Below are positions 1-5,953 of a DNA stretch of 6,066 bases, in pieces. The DNA is from Spongiibacteraceae bacterium (GTDB taxonomy: Bacteria; Pseudomonadota; Gammaproteobacteria; Pseudomonadales; PIVM01): the NCBI GenBank assembly GCA_030618505.1, contig JAUXDF010000213.1, positions 1 to 6,066 on the forward strand. Direction: 5' to 3'. Both the position numbers and the translations under genes were made by a program. Numbering within the stretch: position 1 is the first letter of the stretch; every line of letters starts with the position of its first letter. The notes below the pieces were generated by a model that searched no databases, was not told where the DNA came from, and saw only the letters and a program-made list of their open reading frames with translations.

Positions 1-2
1 CA

Positions 3-758
3 GTGCTTCATCATAAACACACCGGCGAGCTAATGATTGGCATGCTATTGCTGCAGGATTTAATCGCCATATTTGTACTGCTGTTGCTAATGCAAGGCAA
101 GTCCGGGGAGATCAACACATCAGGACTTCTGTTAACCGCCAGTGCCCTTCCGCTGTTCGTCGGCGTATCCCTGTTATTTGTACGTTATGTCTTGCTGAAA
201 CTAATCACTCGTTTTGATCGTTTTCATGAGTATATTTTTCTATTAGCAATTGGCTGGTGCCTGGGCATGGCCGAACTGGCCAAAGCCTTTGGGCTCTCAG
301 AGGAGATTGGCGCTTTTATCGCCGGAGTCTCTATTGCCACTAGCCCCATTGCACAATATATCGCCTCGCACCTCAGGCCTTTGCGTGATTTTTTTCTGAT
401 TCTATTCTTCTTCTCGCTGGGAGCACGTTTTGATTTAAGCGTCATTGGCGAAGTTGCATTACCAGCGATCATTCTTGCGGCATTAATGCTGGCACTAAAA
501 CCCATTACCTTTCGTCTAATGCTACATAAATTAAGTGAAAGTAATAGTATGGCTTGGGATGTCGGCTTCAGATTAGGGCAGATCAGTGAATTTTCGCTAC
601 TGATTGCCTATCTGGCGGCAGCAACACAACTGATTGGAAAAGAAGCTTCACACCTGATTCAGGCAACTGCAATCCTGACCTTTATTGTTTCTTCTTATAT
701 TGTGGTCTTTAACTATCCCAATCCGATAGCAATCTCTGATCGATTACGCCGAGATTAG
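3..758 (+). CDS. CPA2-family (Kef-like) cation:proton antiporter, C-terminal part (5' end outside window)
   Basis: An inner-membrane monovalent cation/proton antiporter of the CPA2 (KefB/KefC/YbaL) type. The first in-frame start is a GTG at base 3, but it lies inside the conserved domain, so I read it as an internal valine and the gene as beginning upstream. Visible family marks, numbered within the fragment, are a Gln-Asp pair in a hydrophobic helix (LLLQDLIAI, 15-23), a GLSEEIGAFIAG stretch (97-108) and the typical GQISEFS motif (192-198). Hydrophobic segments near 11-30, 41-65, 76-92, 128-142, 152-168, 196-212 and 219-237 fit the second half of a Na+/H+ exchanger fold. The protein stops about 14 residues after the last helix, so it lacks the TrkA-N/RCK nucleotide-binding tail of KefC and YbaL. 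Short antiporters of this kind exist, so this need not be a truncation. The transported ion (K+ or Na+) cannot be told. The gene converges on etfA and is separated from it by a terminator. Confidence 0.88.
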   Translation: MLHHKHTGELMIGMLLLQDLIAIFVLLLLMQGKSGEINTSGLLLTASALPLFVGVSLLFVRYVLLKLITRFDRFHEYIFLLAIGWCLGMAELAKAFGLSEEIGAFIAGVSIATSPIAQYIASHLRPLRDFFLILFFFSLGARFDLSVIGEVALPAIILAALMLALKPITFRLMLHKLSESNSMAWDVGFRLGQISEFSLLIAYLAAATQLIGKEASHLIQATAILTFIVSSYIVVFNYPNPIAISDRLRRD

Positions 759-783
759 GCAATATTTCATAAGCCTTTAATAC

Positions 784-813
784 AAAAAAGCCCGGCAGAA
801 GCCGGGCTTTTTT
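784..813. terminator. Bidirectional intrinsic terminator between the antiporter gene and etfA
   Basis: A GC-rich stem GCCCGGC (790-796) pairs with GCCGGGC (801-807) across the tetraloop AGAA. It is flanked by six A (784-789) on the left and a run of T (808-814) on the right, so it works as a rho-independent terminator read from either strand. It lies 25 bases after the antiporter stop and 17 bases after the etfA stop, as expected for two converging genes sharing one terminator. Confidence 0.93.
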
Positions 814-830
814 TGTTCAAAGCACTTTTC

Positions 831-1760
831 CTACAGCTTGCTATCAAGCTCAGGCAAGGCATCAAACAGATCAGCAACTAGTCCGTAGTCAGCAACCTGA
901 AAAATAGGTGCATCTTCATCCTTGTTGATAGCCACAATCACTTTACTGTCTTTCATGCCAGCAAGATGCTGTATAGCACCAGAAATACCAACAGCTACGT
1001 AAAGATCTGGAGCAACGATTTTACCTGTTTGACCGACCTGCATATCATTAGGAACAAAACCGGCGTCAACCGCAGCACGGGATGCGCCAACTGCAGCACC
1101 CAGCTTGTCGGCAACTACTTCAAGCAACTTGAAGTTTTCACCATTTTGCATACCACGACCACCAGAAATGATCACTTTGGCAGCTGTCAGCTCAGGACGT
1201 TCGGATTTAGCGATCTCTTCTTTCACAAAGCTTGAGATTCCGGCGTCTTTAACAACATCCAGGCTCTCAACACTAGCTGATCCACCCTCGCTTGCAACAG
1301 GATCAAAAGCAGTACCACGAACAGTAATCACCTTGATTGAATCAGTTGACTGAACGGTGGCAATCACGTTACCCGCATAAATCGGACGCTTAAAAGTGTC
1401 TTCACTTTCAACCGACATAATATCGGAAATCTGCTCAACATCTAAAAGAGCAGCAACACGTGGCAGTATATTTTTACCGTTAGAAGTCGAAGGTGACAAA
1501 ATATGCGTGTAATCTTTGCCAATCTCAGAGATCAATAAGCTAACGTTCTCGGCCAACTGATGCTCGTAAGCAGCATTATCAGCAACAAGCACCTTGCTAA
1601 CACCATCAGCCTTGGCAGCAGCTTCACCGGCACCGGCACAGTTTGCACCAGCAACCAGTACAACAATATCACCACCAATCGCTTTCGCTGCGGCGATGGT
1701 ATTTAGAGTGGCAACTTTCAGGCTGCTATTATCATGTTCTGCAATAACTAATATGCTCAT
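831..1760 (-). CDS. etfA: Electron transfer flavoprotein subunit alpha
   Basis: The FAD-binding subunit of the soluble EtfAB heterodimer, which takes electrons from acyl-CoA dehydrogenases and related flavoenzymes and hands them to ETF-quinone oxidoreductase. At 309 residues it has the usual bacterial length. The N-terminal half (MSILVIAEHDN onward, to about 185) is the Rossmann-like ETF domain. The C-terminal half is the FAD domain, with SGGRGM (199-204), GASRAAVDAGF (225-235), QVGQTGK (241-247) and the EtfA signature with GISGAIQH (258-265) running into VIVAINKD (274-281). These match the FAD-contacting segments of characterised alpha subunits, and nothing is missing. The ATG start is supported by a GAAGG Shine-Dalgarno at 1770-1774 inside the 3' end of etfB. 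One base separates the two genes, so translation is probably coupled. There is no sign of the extra ferredoxin or anaerobic-type features of bifurcating ETFs, so this is the classical respiratory group. Confidence 0.98.
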   Translation of the reverse strand: MSILVIAEHDNSSLKVATLNTIAAAKAIGGDIVVLVAGANCAGAGEAAAKADGVSKVLVADNAAYEHQLAENVSLLISEIGKDYTHILSPSTSNGKNILPRVAALLDVEQISDIMSVESEDTFKRPIYAGNVIATVQSTDSIKVITVRGTAFDPVASEGGSASVESLDVVKDAGISSFVKEEIAKSERPELTAAKVIISGGRGMQNGENFKLLEVVADKLGAAVGASRAAVDAGFVPNDMQVGQTGKIVAPDLYVAVGISGAIQHLAGMKDSKVIVAINKDEDAPIFQVADYGLVADLFDALPELDSKL

Positions 1761-1761
1761 A

Positions 1762-2511
1762 TTATATTACCTTCGCCTCGTTCTTCAGTTTATCAACCAG
1801 CTCTTCAACTGACTCAACTATAATACCTGCCTGACGCTCTGCGGGTGCCTCAACCTTCAGGGTGGTGACACCAGGAGCGGGATCTACACCCAAATCCGCA
1901 GGTGAAACGACATCAAGAGGCTTTCGCTTTGCCTTCATAATATTAGGCAGAGATGCGTAACGCGGCTCATTCAAACGCAAATCAGTAGTGACTACCGCAG
2001 GCAAGCTCAAGCTAATGGTTTGCAAACCACCATCAATCTCACGGGTAACCGCTGCTTTTCCATCTTCGATAACAACTTCGGACGCGAAAGTACCCTGAGG
2101 AATACCAGCCAAAGCAGCCAGCATTTGGCCAGTCTGGTTGTTATCACCGTCAATGGATTGCTTACCAAGAATAATCAATTCAGATGACTCTTTATCAACA
2201 ATGGCTTTTAACATTTTTGCAATTGCCAGAGGCTGCAAGTCAACGTCAGTTTCAACGTGAATACCTCGATCAGCACCCAGCGCCAAAGCAGTACGAATCT
2301 GCTCCTGACAGGCCTTATCACCCATGGAAACAACAACAACTTCAGTTGCCACTCCCTTCTCTTTAAGGCGAACAGCTTCTTCTACTGCGATTTCACAGAA
2401 AGGGTTGATCGCCATTTTGACATTTGCCAAATCTGCGGCACTGCCATCTGCTTTTGCGCGAACTTTTACGTTGGCATCAGCAACTCGTTTGACTGCAACA
2501 AGAATCTTCAT
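1762..2511 (-). CDS. etfB: Electron transfer flavoprotein subunit beta
   Basis: The AMP-binding subunit of EtfAB. It stabilises the dimer and carries the loop that docks onto partner dehydrogenases. The 249-residue length is normal. Visible motifs are the N-terminal MKILVAVKRVAD; NPFCEIAVEEA (36-46); the AMP-site stretch GKQSIDGDNNQTG (116-128); and the EtfB signature from VTREIDGGLQ (155-164) through LPAVVTTDLRLNEPRY (170-185). The recognition loop YASLPNIMKAKRK follows (185-197); its Leu188 aligns with the anchor leucine described for human ETF. It is the first gene of an etfB-etfA operon and diverges from the ETF-QO gene. The ATG start gives the standard family N terminus. Only a weak GGG (2518-2520 on the complement) lies in Shine-Dalgarno position. 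I could not settle a promoter for it: TTGACC (complement of 2641-2646) is a possible -35 box, but no good -10 box follows. Confidence 0.98.
   Translation of the reverse strand: MKILVAVKRVADANVKVRAKADGSAADLANVKMAINPFCEIAVEEAVRLKEKGVATEVVVVSMGDKACQEQIRTALALGADRGIHVETDVDLQPLAIAKMLKAIVDKESSELIILGKQSIDGDNNQTGQMLAALAGIPQGTFASEVVIEDGKAAVTREIDGGLQTISLSLPAVVTTDLRLNEPRYASLPNIMKAKRKPLDVVSPADLGVDPAPGVTTLKVEAPAERQAGIIVESVEELVDKLKNEAKVI
1770..1774 (-). promoter_or_regulatory. Ribosome binding site of etfA
   Basis: GAAGG on the minus strand, nine bases before the etfA ATG and within the last codons of etfB. It fixes the etfA start and supports independent or re-initiated translation of the second gene in the operon. 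Confidence 0.8.
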
Positions 2512-2582
2512 AGATTGCCCGTTTTGTTAGTGATTGGAGAAACTAGCAAGGCCCAAGGGAATATTAATTAATTCCAAACGTC

Positions 2583-2598
2583 CCTTCAGGCCTTCAGG
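2583..2598. repeat. Tandem 8-bp direct repeat CCTTCAGG x2
   Basis: Two identical, directly abutting copies of CCTTCAGG at 2583-2590 and 2591-2598, followed at once by the palindrome ACTTTT-A-AAAAGT (2600-2612). The position, 72-101 bases ahead of the etfB start, suits a regulator site or core-promoter overlap. It could also be chance or simple slippage. Confidence 0.6.
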
Positions 2599-2620
2599 TA
2601 CTTTTAAAAAGTCGCATATC

Positions 2621-2646
2621 TTGACCCGAAATACGGGCAAGGTCAA
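2621..2646. repeat. Nested inverted repeat upstream of etfB
   Basis: CCCG (2625-2628) and CGGG (2634-2637) pair across the five-base loop AAATA. TTG (2621-2623) and CAA (2638-2640) extend the stem past a single unpaired A. The outer six bases TTGACC (2621-2626) also match GGTCAA (2641-2646) as a perfect inverted repeat. It lies 110-135 bases before the etfB start. It could be a dimeric operator or a hairpin in a long etfB leader. Only the symmetry is directly seen. Confidence 0.55.
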
Positions 2647-2807
2647 TAGTTTCACGGATTTTCATGGGCCTAACTTAAGCCATATCAACGTCTGTTCAGT
2701 ATTGCTACGCCAGGACTACCGGACGAATATCGTAAAAAGCGATAAAGTCTATTGGTATTTACCCTTATCAATCAGTTGCTTAAGCATATTTTAATCCAAC
2801 ATTACAA

Positions 2808-2837
2808 TTAGCCTTTTAAAGCATTTGGATATATAAT
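2808..2837 (+). promoter_or_regulatory. Probable sigma70 promoter of the ETF-QO gene
   Basis: A consensus -10 hexamer TATAAT lies at 2832-2837. The best -35 match is TTAGCC (2808-2813) with an 18-base spacer, only three of six to consensus, so activator help is possible. Transcription would start near 2844, giving a leader of about 105 bases. An 8-bp inverted repeat (CAACATTA 2797-2804, TAATGTTG 2834-2841) brackets the promoter, and its right arm covers part of the -10 box. Confidence 0.5.
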
Positions 2838-2936
2838 GTTGCCGATTTTTAGGTGCGCTACTGGCCACGACCCCAGTCAGGTCCAGTGTTTAATATCGTG
2901 AATAACAGCGTAAAACTATCATATAACAAGCAATAC

Positions 2937-2941
2937 GAGGG
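2937..2941 (+). promoter_or_regulatory. Ribosome binding site deciding the GTG start of ETF-QO
   Basis: GAGGG lies eight bases before GTG at 2950. The next in-frame candidate, ATG at 2965, would be 23 bases away. The spacing favours the GTG, as does the resulting N terminus MEREx-MEFDVVIVGAG, which I recall as typical of gammaproteobacterial ETF-QO. Confidence 0.8.
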
Positions 2942-2949
2942 TTTTCATC

Positions 2950-4605
2950 GTGGAACGTGAATCAATGGAGTTCGACGTAGTAATAGTGGGTGCGGGTCCT
3001 TCCGGATTATCTGCCGCATGTCGAATTCGCCAGCTGAGCCAGGAAACCGGCAAAGACGTTAGTGTCTGCGTGGTAGAAAAAGGCTCGGAAGTAGGCGCAC
3101 ATATTTTATCTGGCGCGGTACTGGAACCCAGAGCCTTAAATGAACTCTTCCCCGATTGGAAAGAGAAAGGCGCGCCACTGGAAACTCCCGTGACCGGCGA
3201 CGAAGTCTACTATATGACCAGTAGCGAAAAGTCGATCAAAGTTCCTGATCTGTTTATGCCCAAAACCTTTCACAACGAAGGCAACTATATTATTAGCCTT
3301 GGCAATCTTTGCCGCTGGCTCGCCGAACAAGCTGAGTCACTGGGAGCCGAAATTTACCCCGGATTCCCTGCCTCAGAAGTACTCTACGCTGAAGATGGCA
3401 CTGTAAAAGGCATCTTGACCGGCGATATGGGTGTTGCTGAAGACGGCTCACAAAAAGACGGCTACATGCCCGGCATGGAACTACGTGCCAAATACACTCT
3501 TTTTGCAGAGGGCTGCCGCGGCCATCTTGGCAAGCGCTTAATCGAAAAACTTGCTCTCGACAAGGACAGCGACCCACAGCACTACGGTATTGGCATTAAA
3601 GAAATATGGGAAGTCACTCCTGAAAAACACCAGCCCGGCCTGGTCGTTCACACTACCGGCTGGCCGCTTGCAGAAAACGGCGCCGCTGGCGGCTCCTTCC
3701 TCTACCATTTGGAAAACAACCAAGTCGCCCTCGGTCTAATTACCGACCTTTGTTACGACAACCCTCACCTGAGCCCTTTTGATGAGTTTCAGCGCTATAA
3801 ACTGCACCCTGTTGTTAAAAAATATATTGAAGGTGGAAAGCGCATTGCTTACGGCGCCAGAGCAATTGCCAAAGGTGGGCTGCAGTCTCTACCCAAAATG
3901 ACGTTTGCAGGCGGACTGCTGATTGGCTGTGATGCCGGCACGCTAAACTTTGCAAAGATCAAAGGAAGCCACACTGCGATGAAGTCCGGTTTGATCGCCG
4001 CTGAAATTGTTCACAAGGCGGTTTCTGAAGGCAATAAAACCGGTGAGGAGCTCACTGAATACAAACAGGCTTTTGAAAGCTCCTGGGTTTACGAAGAGCT
4101 CCACGAACAAAGAAACTTTGGCCCTGCTCAGCATAAGTTTGGCAACCTGATCGGCTCGGCCTACTGTATTGTCGACCTGAATTTTTTCAGTGGCAAACTG
4201 CCCTGGACACTTCAAGACCCCAAGCCAGACTATTCTTTGATGAAGCCTGCCAGTGAGTGCAAATCCATCTCTTACCCCAAGCCAGATGGTGTAATTAGCT
4301 TTGACAAGCCTTCATCTGTATTCCTGTCGAACACCAATCATGAGGAAAATCAGCCTTGCCACCTGAAGCTTACTGACCCAGATGTTCCCATAAAACACAA
4401 TCTGCCGATTTACGATGAAGCAGCACAACGTTTTTGTCCGGCTGGTGTATACGAGATTATTGAAGAAGAAAATGGCGATAAGCGCTTTCAAATTAATAGT
4501 CAAAACTGCGTACACTGCAAAACCTGTGATATTAAGGATCCCACCCAGAATATTGAATGGGTAACTCCTGAAGGTTCTGGAGGACCGAATTATCCAAATA
4601 TGTAA
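2950..4605 (+). CDS. etfQO: Electron transfer flavoprotein-ubiquinone oxidoreductase (ETF-QO)
   Basis: A peripheral inner-membrane enzyme that oxidises reduced EtfAB and reduces ubiquinone, feeding electrons from acyl-CoA and amino-acid/choline-type dehydrogenases into respiration. All 551 residues of a full-length bacterial enzyme are present. The FAD dinucleotide fold has GAGPSG at 14-19, EKGSEVGAHILSGAVLEP at 43-60, FAEGCRG at 185-191 and the second FAD motif GGLLIGCDAGTLN at 321-333. The region PDLFMPKTFHNEGNYIISLGNL (99-120) corresponds to the membrane-surface and quinone-pocket area, and GARAIAKGGLQSLPK (302-316) is strongly conserved in the family. The C-terminal 4Fe-4S domain has its four cysteines at 496, 520, 523 and 526 (CPAGVYE, then CVHCKTCDIKDP). 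It starts at GTG. It diverges from etfBA, its electron donor, and ends in a strong terminator. No key residue is missing. Confidence 0.98.
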   Translation: MERESMEFDVVIVGAGPSGLSAACRIRQLSQETGKDVSVCVVEKGSEVGAHILSGAVLEPRALNELFPDWKEKGAPLETPVTGDEVYYMTSSEKSIKVPDLFMPKTFHNEGNYIISLGNLCRWLAEQAESLGAEIYPGFPASEVLYAEDGTVKGILTGDMGVAEDGSQKDGYMPGMELRAKYTLFAEGCRGHLGKRLIEKLALDKDSDPQHYGIGIKEIWEVTPEKHQPGLVVHTTGWPLAENGAAGGSFLYHLENNQVALGLITDLCYDNPHLSPFDEFQRYKLHPVVKKYIEGGKRIAYGARAIAKGGLQSLPKMTFAGGLLIGCDAGTLNFAKIKGSHTAMKSGLIAAEIVHKAVSEGNKTGEELTEYKQAFESSWVYEELHEQRNFGPAQHKFGNLIGSAYCIVDLNFFSGKLPWTLQDPKPDYSLMKPASECKSISYPKPDGVISFDKPSSVFLSNTNHEENQPCHLKLTDPDVPIKHNLPIYDEAAQRFCPAGVYEIIEEENGDKRFQINSQNCVHCKTCDIKDPTQNIEWVTPEGSGGPNYPNM

Positions 4606-4640
4606 GTGACAGCAGACAGTATCAGACTAAATATCTGAGT

Positions 4641-4670
4641 TAAAAAAAGCGGCATATGCCGCTTTTTTTA
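4641..4670. terminator. Bidirectional intrinsic terminator, perfect 30-bp palindrome
   Basis: TAAAAAAAGCGGCAT (4641-4655) is followed immediately by its exact reverse complement (4656-4670). The transcript would fold into a GCGGC/GCCGC stem with a short ATAT apex, lengthened by A/U pairs and ending in seven T. It serves ETF-QO (stop 35 bases to the left) and the converging DUF1285 gene (stop 33 bases to the right). Confidence 0.92.
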
Positions 4671-4703
4671 TAAGATGTCATTTTATTTCGCAGACTGCTT
4701 CTT

Positions 4704-5255
4704 TTACAACTCTCCCAACAAAAATTCCATACCGGCACTTTTAATGATCAGAGTCGTTTTATCACCAGAGCGTCGGTGCTCCGCCATTTCGACCAATTCA
4801 TAAAACGTATTGCGATTGATGAGGGCATTTAATTTTTCTCTTACATTAATATAAGGAATGGGCTCACCTTGCTCATTGGTATCCACCCACAATGGGTGCA
4901 TATCATCAAGTACCACACTCTCCTCAAGGTTAGTCGCAAAAACCAGCCGATCACCATCACGCACCACTGCCACCGCCACAAAGGGCGCATCATCAACCAC
5001 AACCGGATATTTTTCCTGAGGGGTCACCAAGTAGAACTTCCCATCCTCCTCCCGTCGAAGTATCGACGCGAACAAGCGAGATAATTTAATGCGTTTTATC
5101 TCCCCTTGCTCATGAAACCAACGACCATCGCGATCAATTCTCATGTCAAAGTCAGCAACTTTGTCTGGATGCCACAGATGAATTGGCGGACGAGTATTTT
5201 TCCCGTCCTGCTCCAATGATTTTACGATTTCATCCAAATCAACAGTGCGTCCCAT
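4704..5255 (-). CDS. DUF1285 family protein, function unknown
   Basis: A 183-residue soluble protein that I recognise as DUF1285, a proteobacterial family without an established biochemical role. Its core pattern is present: PPIHLWHPDKVADFDMRIDRDGRWFHEQG (23-51), the segment IKRIKLSRLFASILRREEDGKFYLVTPQEKYPVVVDDAPF (53-92), and LWVDTNEQGEPIPYINVREKLNALINRNTFYELVEMAEH (122-160). No signal peptide or membrane segment is seen, so it is probably cytoplasmic. It is the second gene of an operon: its ATG lies four bases beyond the stop of the lipoprotein gene. The GGGGG (5269-5273 on the complement) that could act as Shine-Dalgarno lies inside that gene's last codons, about 13 bases from the ATG. 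That is rather far, so translational coupling is likely. The family assignment comes from remembered motifs; the function is open. Confidence 0.85.
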   Translation of the reverse strand: MGRTVDLDEIVKSLEQDGKNTRPPIHLWHPDKVADFDMRIDRDGRWFHEQGEIKRIKLSRLFASILRREEDGKFYLVTPQEKYPVVVDDAPFVAVAVVRDGDRLVFATNLEESVVLDDMHPLWVDTNEQGEPIPYINVREKLNALINRNTFYELVEMAEHRRSGDKTTLIIKSAGMEFLLGEL

Positions 5256-5259
5256 ATTA

Positions 5260-5946
5260 CTAAAACTGCCCCCTACTTCCCGACAACTGCTCCATTAAAG
5301 ACATCAAGGCTCCATCAAGCGCCGCAAGCGGCCGACTACTATCAGAGTCGTCAAATACCCCTACTGTTGTATTTAACTGAATAGAATCTACCTGATTGCC
5401 ACTCACCGCATCAACAAAAAACAATTCAAGCTTTAATTGATCATTAACCTGACTATCGGTGACAGCATGGGTTTTACCAGACTTCCAGCTTTTTGCGCCC
5501 AATAAACCGCTTTGACTCTCAGGAGGCTGAACCGGGGCGGGCTCTTGGTGTCGATAATCCACCCACTGATCAATATCCACATCCCACACCTGCAGAGTCG
5601 GAAATACGAGATAATCGAGCTGCTTACGCTTTGCACTCACCAGCGACTGTTCAAATGTTTCATCGTAGGAAGCTACCACCACTGAATTAAAAAAATAATC
5701 CAGACTTTTTTTCAGGCTAAGTCCGACGAATTGTTTTGAATAGTCGCTGCTATCATCAATATTTCGCGCAACATAAAAATTGGAATACTTAGAGAACACC
5801 AGGTTGTTTTGGCGTTTTATATCAAACGAGTCGACAATGTGCATATTTCCAGCATAGTTATCCGACTGCTCCACCATAAAATACGGTTTACAAGCAGCCA
5901 ATAAAGCTCCAGCTATCATAATAAGCACAATCTTGTGCGCGGCCAT
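5260..5946 (-). CDS. Putative outer-membrane lipoprotein, DUF4823-like
   Basis: A 228-residue protein with a lipoprotein signal peptide: short charged start (MAAHK), hydrophobic stretch 6-18, and lipobox LAAC with the lipidated cysteine at 19. Residue 20 is Lys, not Asp, which suggests Lol-dependent sorting to the outer membrane. The mature part resembles DUF4823 lipoproteins: a hydrophilic N-terminal region, a YLVFPTLQVWDVDIDQWVDY stretch (112-131), strands LKLELFFVDAVSGNQVDS (171-188) and a C-terminal helix near 206-222. A Pro/Gly/Ser-rich linker (about 135-168) splits the last two conserved parts and may be a lineage insertion. The start is supported by GAAGGG seven bases upstream and by a good promoter. 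It is the first gene of a two-gene operon with DUF1285. The function is unknown, and the DUF4823 call is moderate and by eye. Confidence 0.75.
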   Translation of the reverse strand: MAAHKIVLIMIAGALLAACKPYFMVEQSDNYAGNMHIVDSFDIKRQNNLVFSKYSNFYVARNIDDSSDYSKQFVGLSLKKSLDYFFNSVVVASYDETFEQSLVSAKRKQLDYLVFPTLQVWDVDIDQWVDYRHQEPAPVQPPESQSGLLGAKSWKSGKTHAVTDSQVNDQLKLELFFVDAVSGNQVDSIQLNTTVGVFDDSDSSRPLAALDGALMSLMEQLSGSRGQF

Positions 5947-5953
5947 GAATCTA

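Larger units (their letters stand above)
2512..2949. other. Divergent intergenic regulatory region between etfB and the ETF-QO gene
   Basis: 438 bases with no convincing gene. A TTG-initiated 86-codon frame at 2534-2794 has no Shine-Dalgarno or family resemblance, and I reject it. The region is AT-rich and holds the likely ETF-QO promoter (TATAAT at 2832-2837). Short repeats are: a tandem copy of CCTTCAGG (2583-2590 and 2591-2598); ACTTTT-A-AAAAGT (2600-2612); a hairpin at 2621-2640 nested in TTGACC/GGTCAA (2621-2646); TATCG-N7-CGATA (2728-2744); CAACATTA-N29-TAATGTTG (2797-2841); and ACTGG-N8-CCAGT (2860-2877). GGAAT-N8-ATTCC (2558-2575) lies closest to etfB. Some of these are plausible operators for coordinated control of the two divergent ETF units, but none matches a regulator consensus I can name with confidence. 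Confidence 0.7.

Noticed and set aside
3..758. GTG at base 3 as the real start of the antiporter
   Set aside because: It falls inside a conserved membrane domain and would remove roughly the first half of the fold; the gene most likely continues beyond the window edge.
966..1353. Plus-strand frames opposite etfA
   Set aside because: They are antisense shadows of a clear, full-length etfA and carry no motif or start signal of their own.
2534..2794. 86-codon plus-strand frame in the etfB/ETF-QO intergenic region
   Set aside because: It starts at TTG with no Shine-Dalgarno, has no recognisable family pattern, and runs antisense across the region expected to hold the etfB promoter. Length alone is compatible with chance.
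2512..2949. PsrA-type (GAAAC-GTTTC) or LiuR-type (TTTACGT-ACGTAAA) operators
   Set aside because: Only isolated half-like words such as CAAACG (2575-2580) or CGTAAAA (2731-2737) were seen; no paired site with correct symmetry was found.
2512..2949. Riboswitch, small RNA gene or tRNA in the long intergenic gap
   Set aside because: No cloverleaf, conserved riboswitch core or internal intrinsic terminator (GC stem plus T run) is visible; the short hairpin at 2621-2640 lacks a T tract.
3136..4515. Several minus-strand frames of 60-95 codons inside the ETF-QO gene
   Set aside because: They lie opposite a highly conserved 551-residue enzyme and have no ribosome site or family match, so they are shadows.
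831..4605. Electron-bifurcating (Fix-like) ETF system
   Set aside because: The quinone oxidoreductase is a single-chain ETF-QO, not FixC/FixX, and EtfA/EtfB carry the signatures of the classical beta-oxidation group; no ferredoxin or nif/fix neighbour is present.
5433..5690. Alternative frames within the lipoprotein gene (both strands)
   Set aside because: The annotated frame has a complete lipoprotein signal, a ribosome site and a promoter; the alternatives have none.
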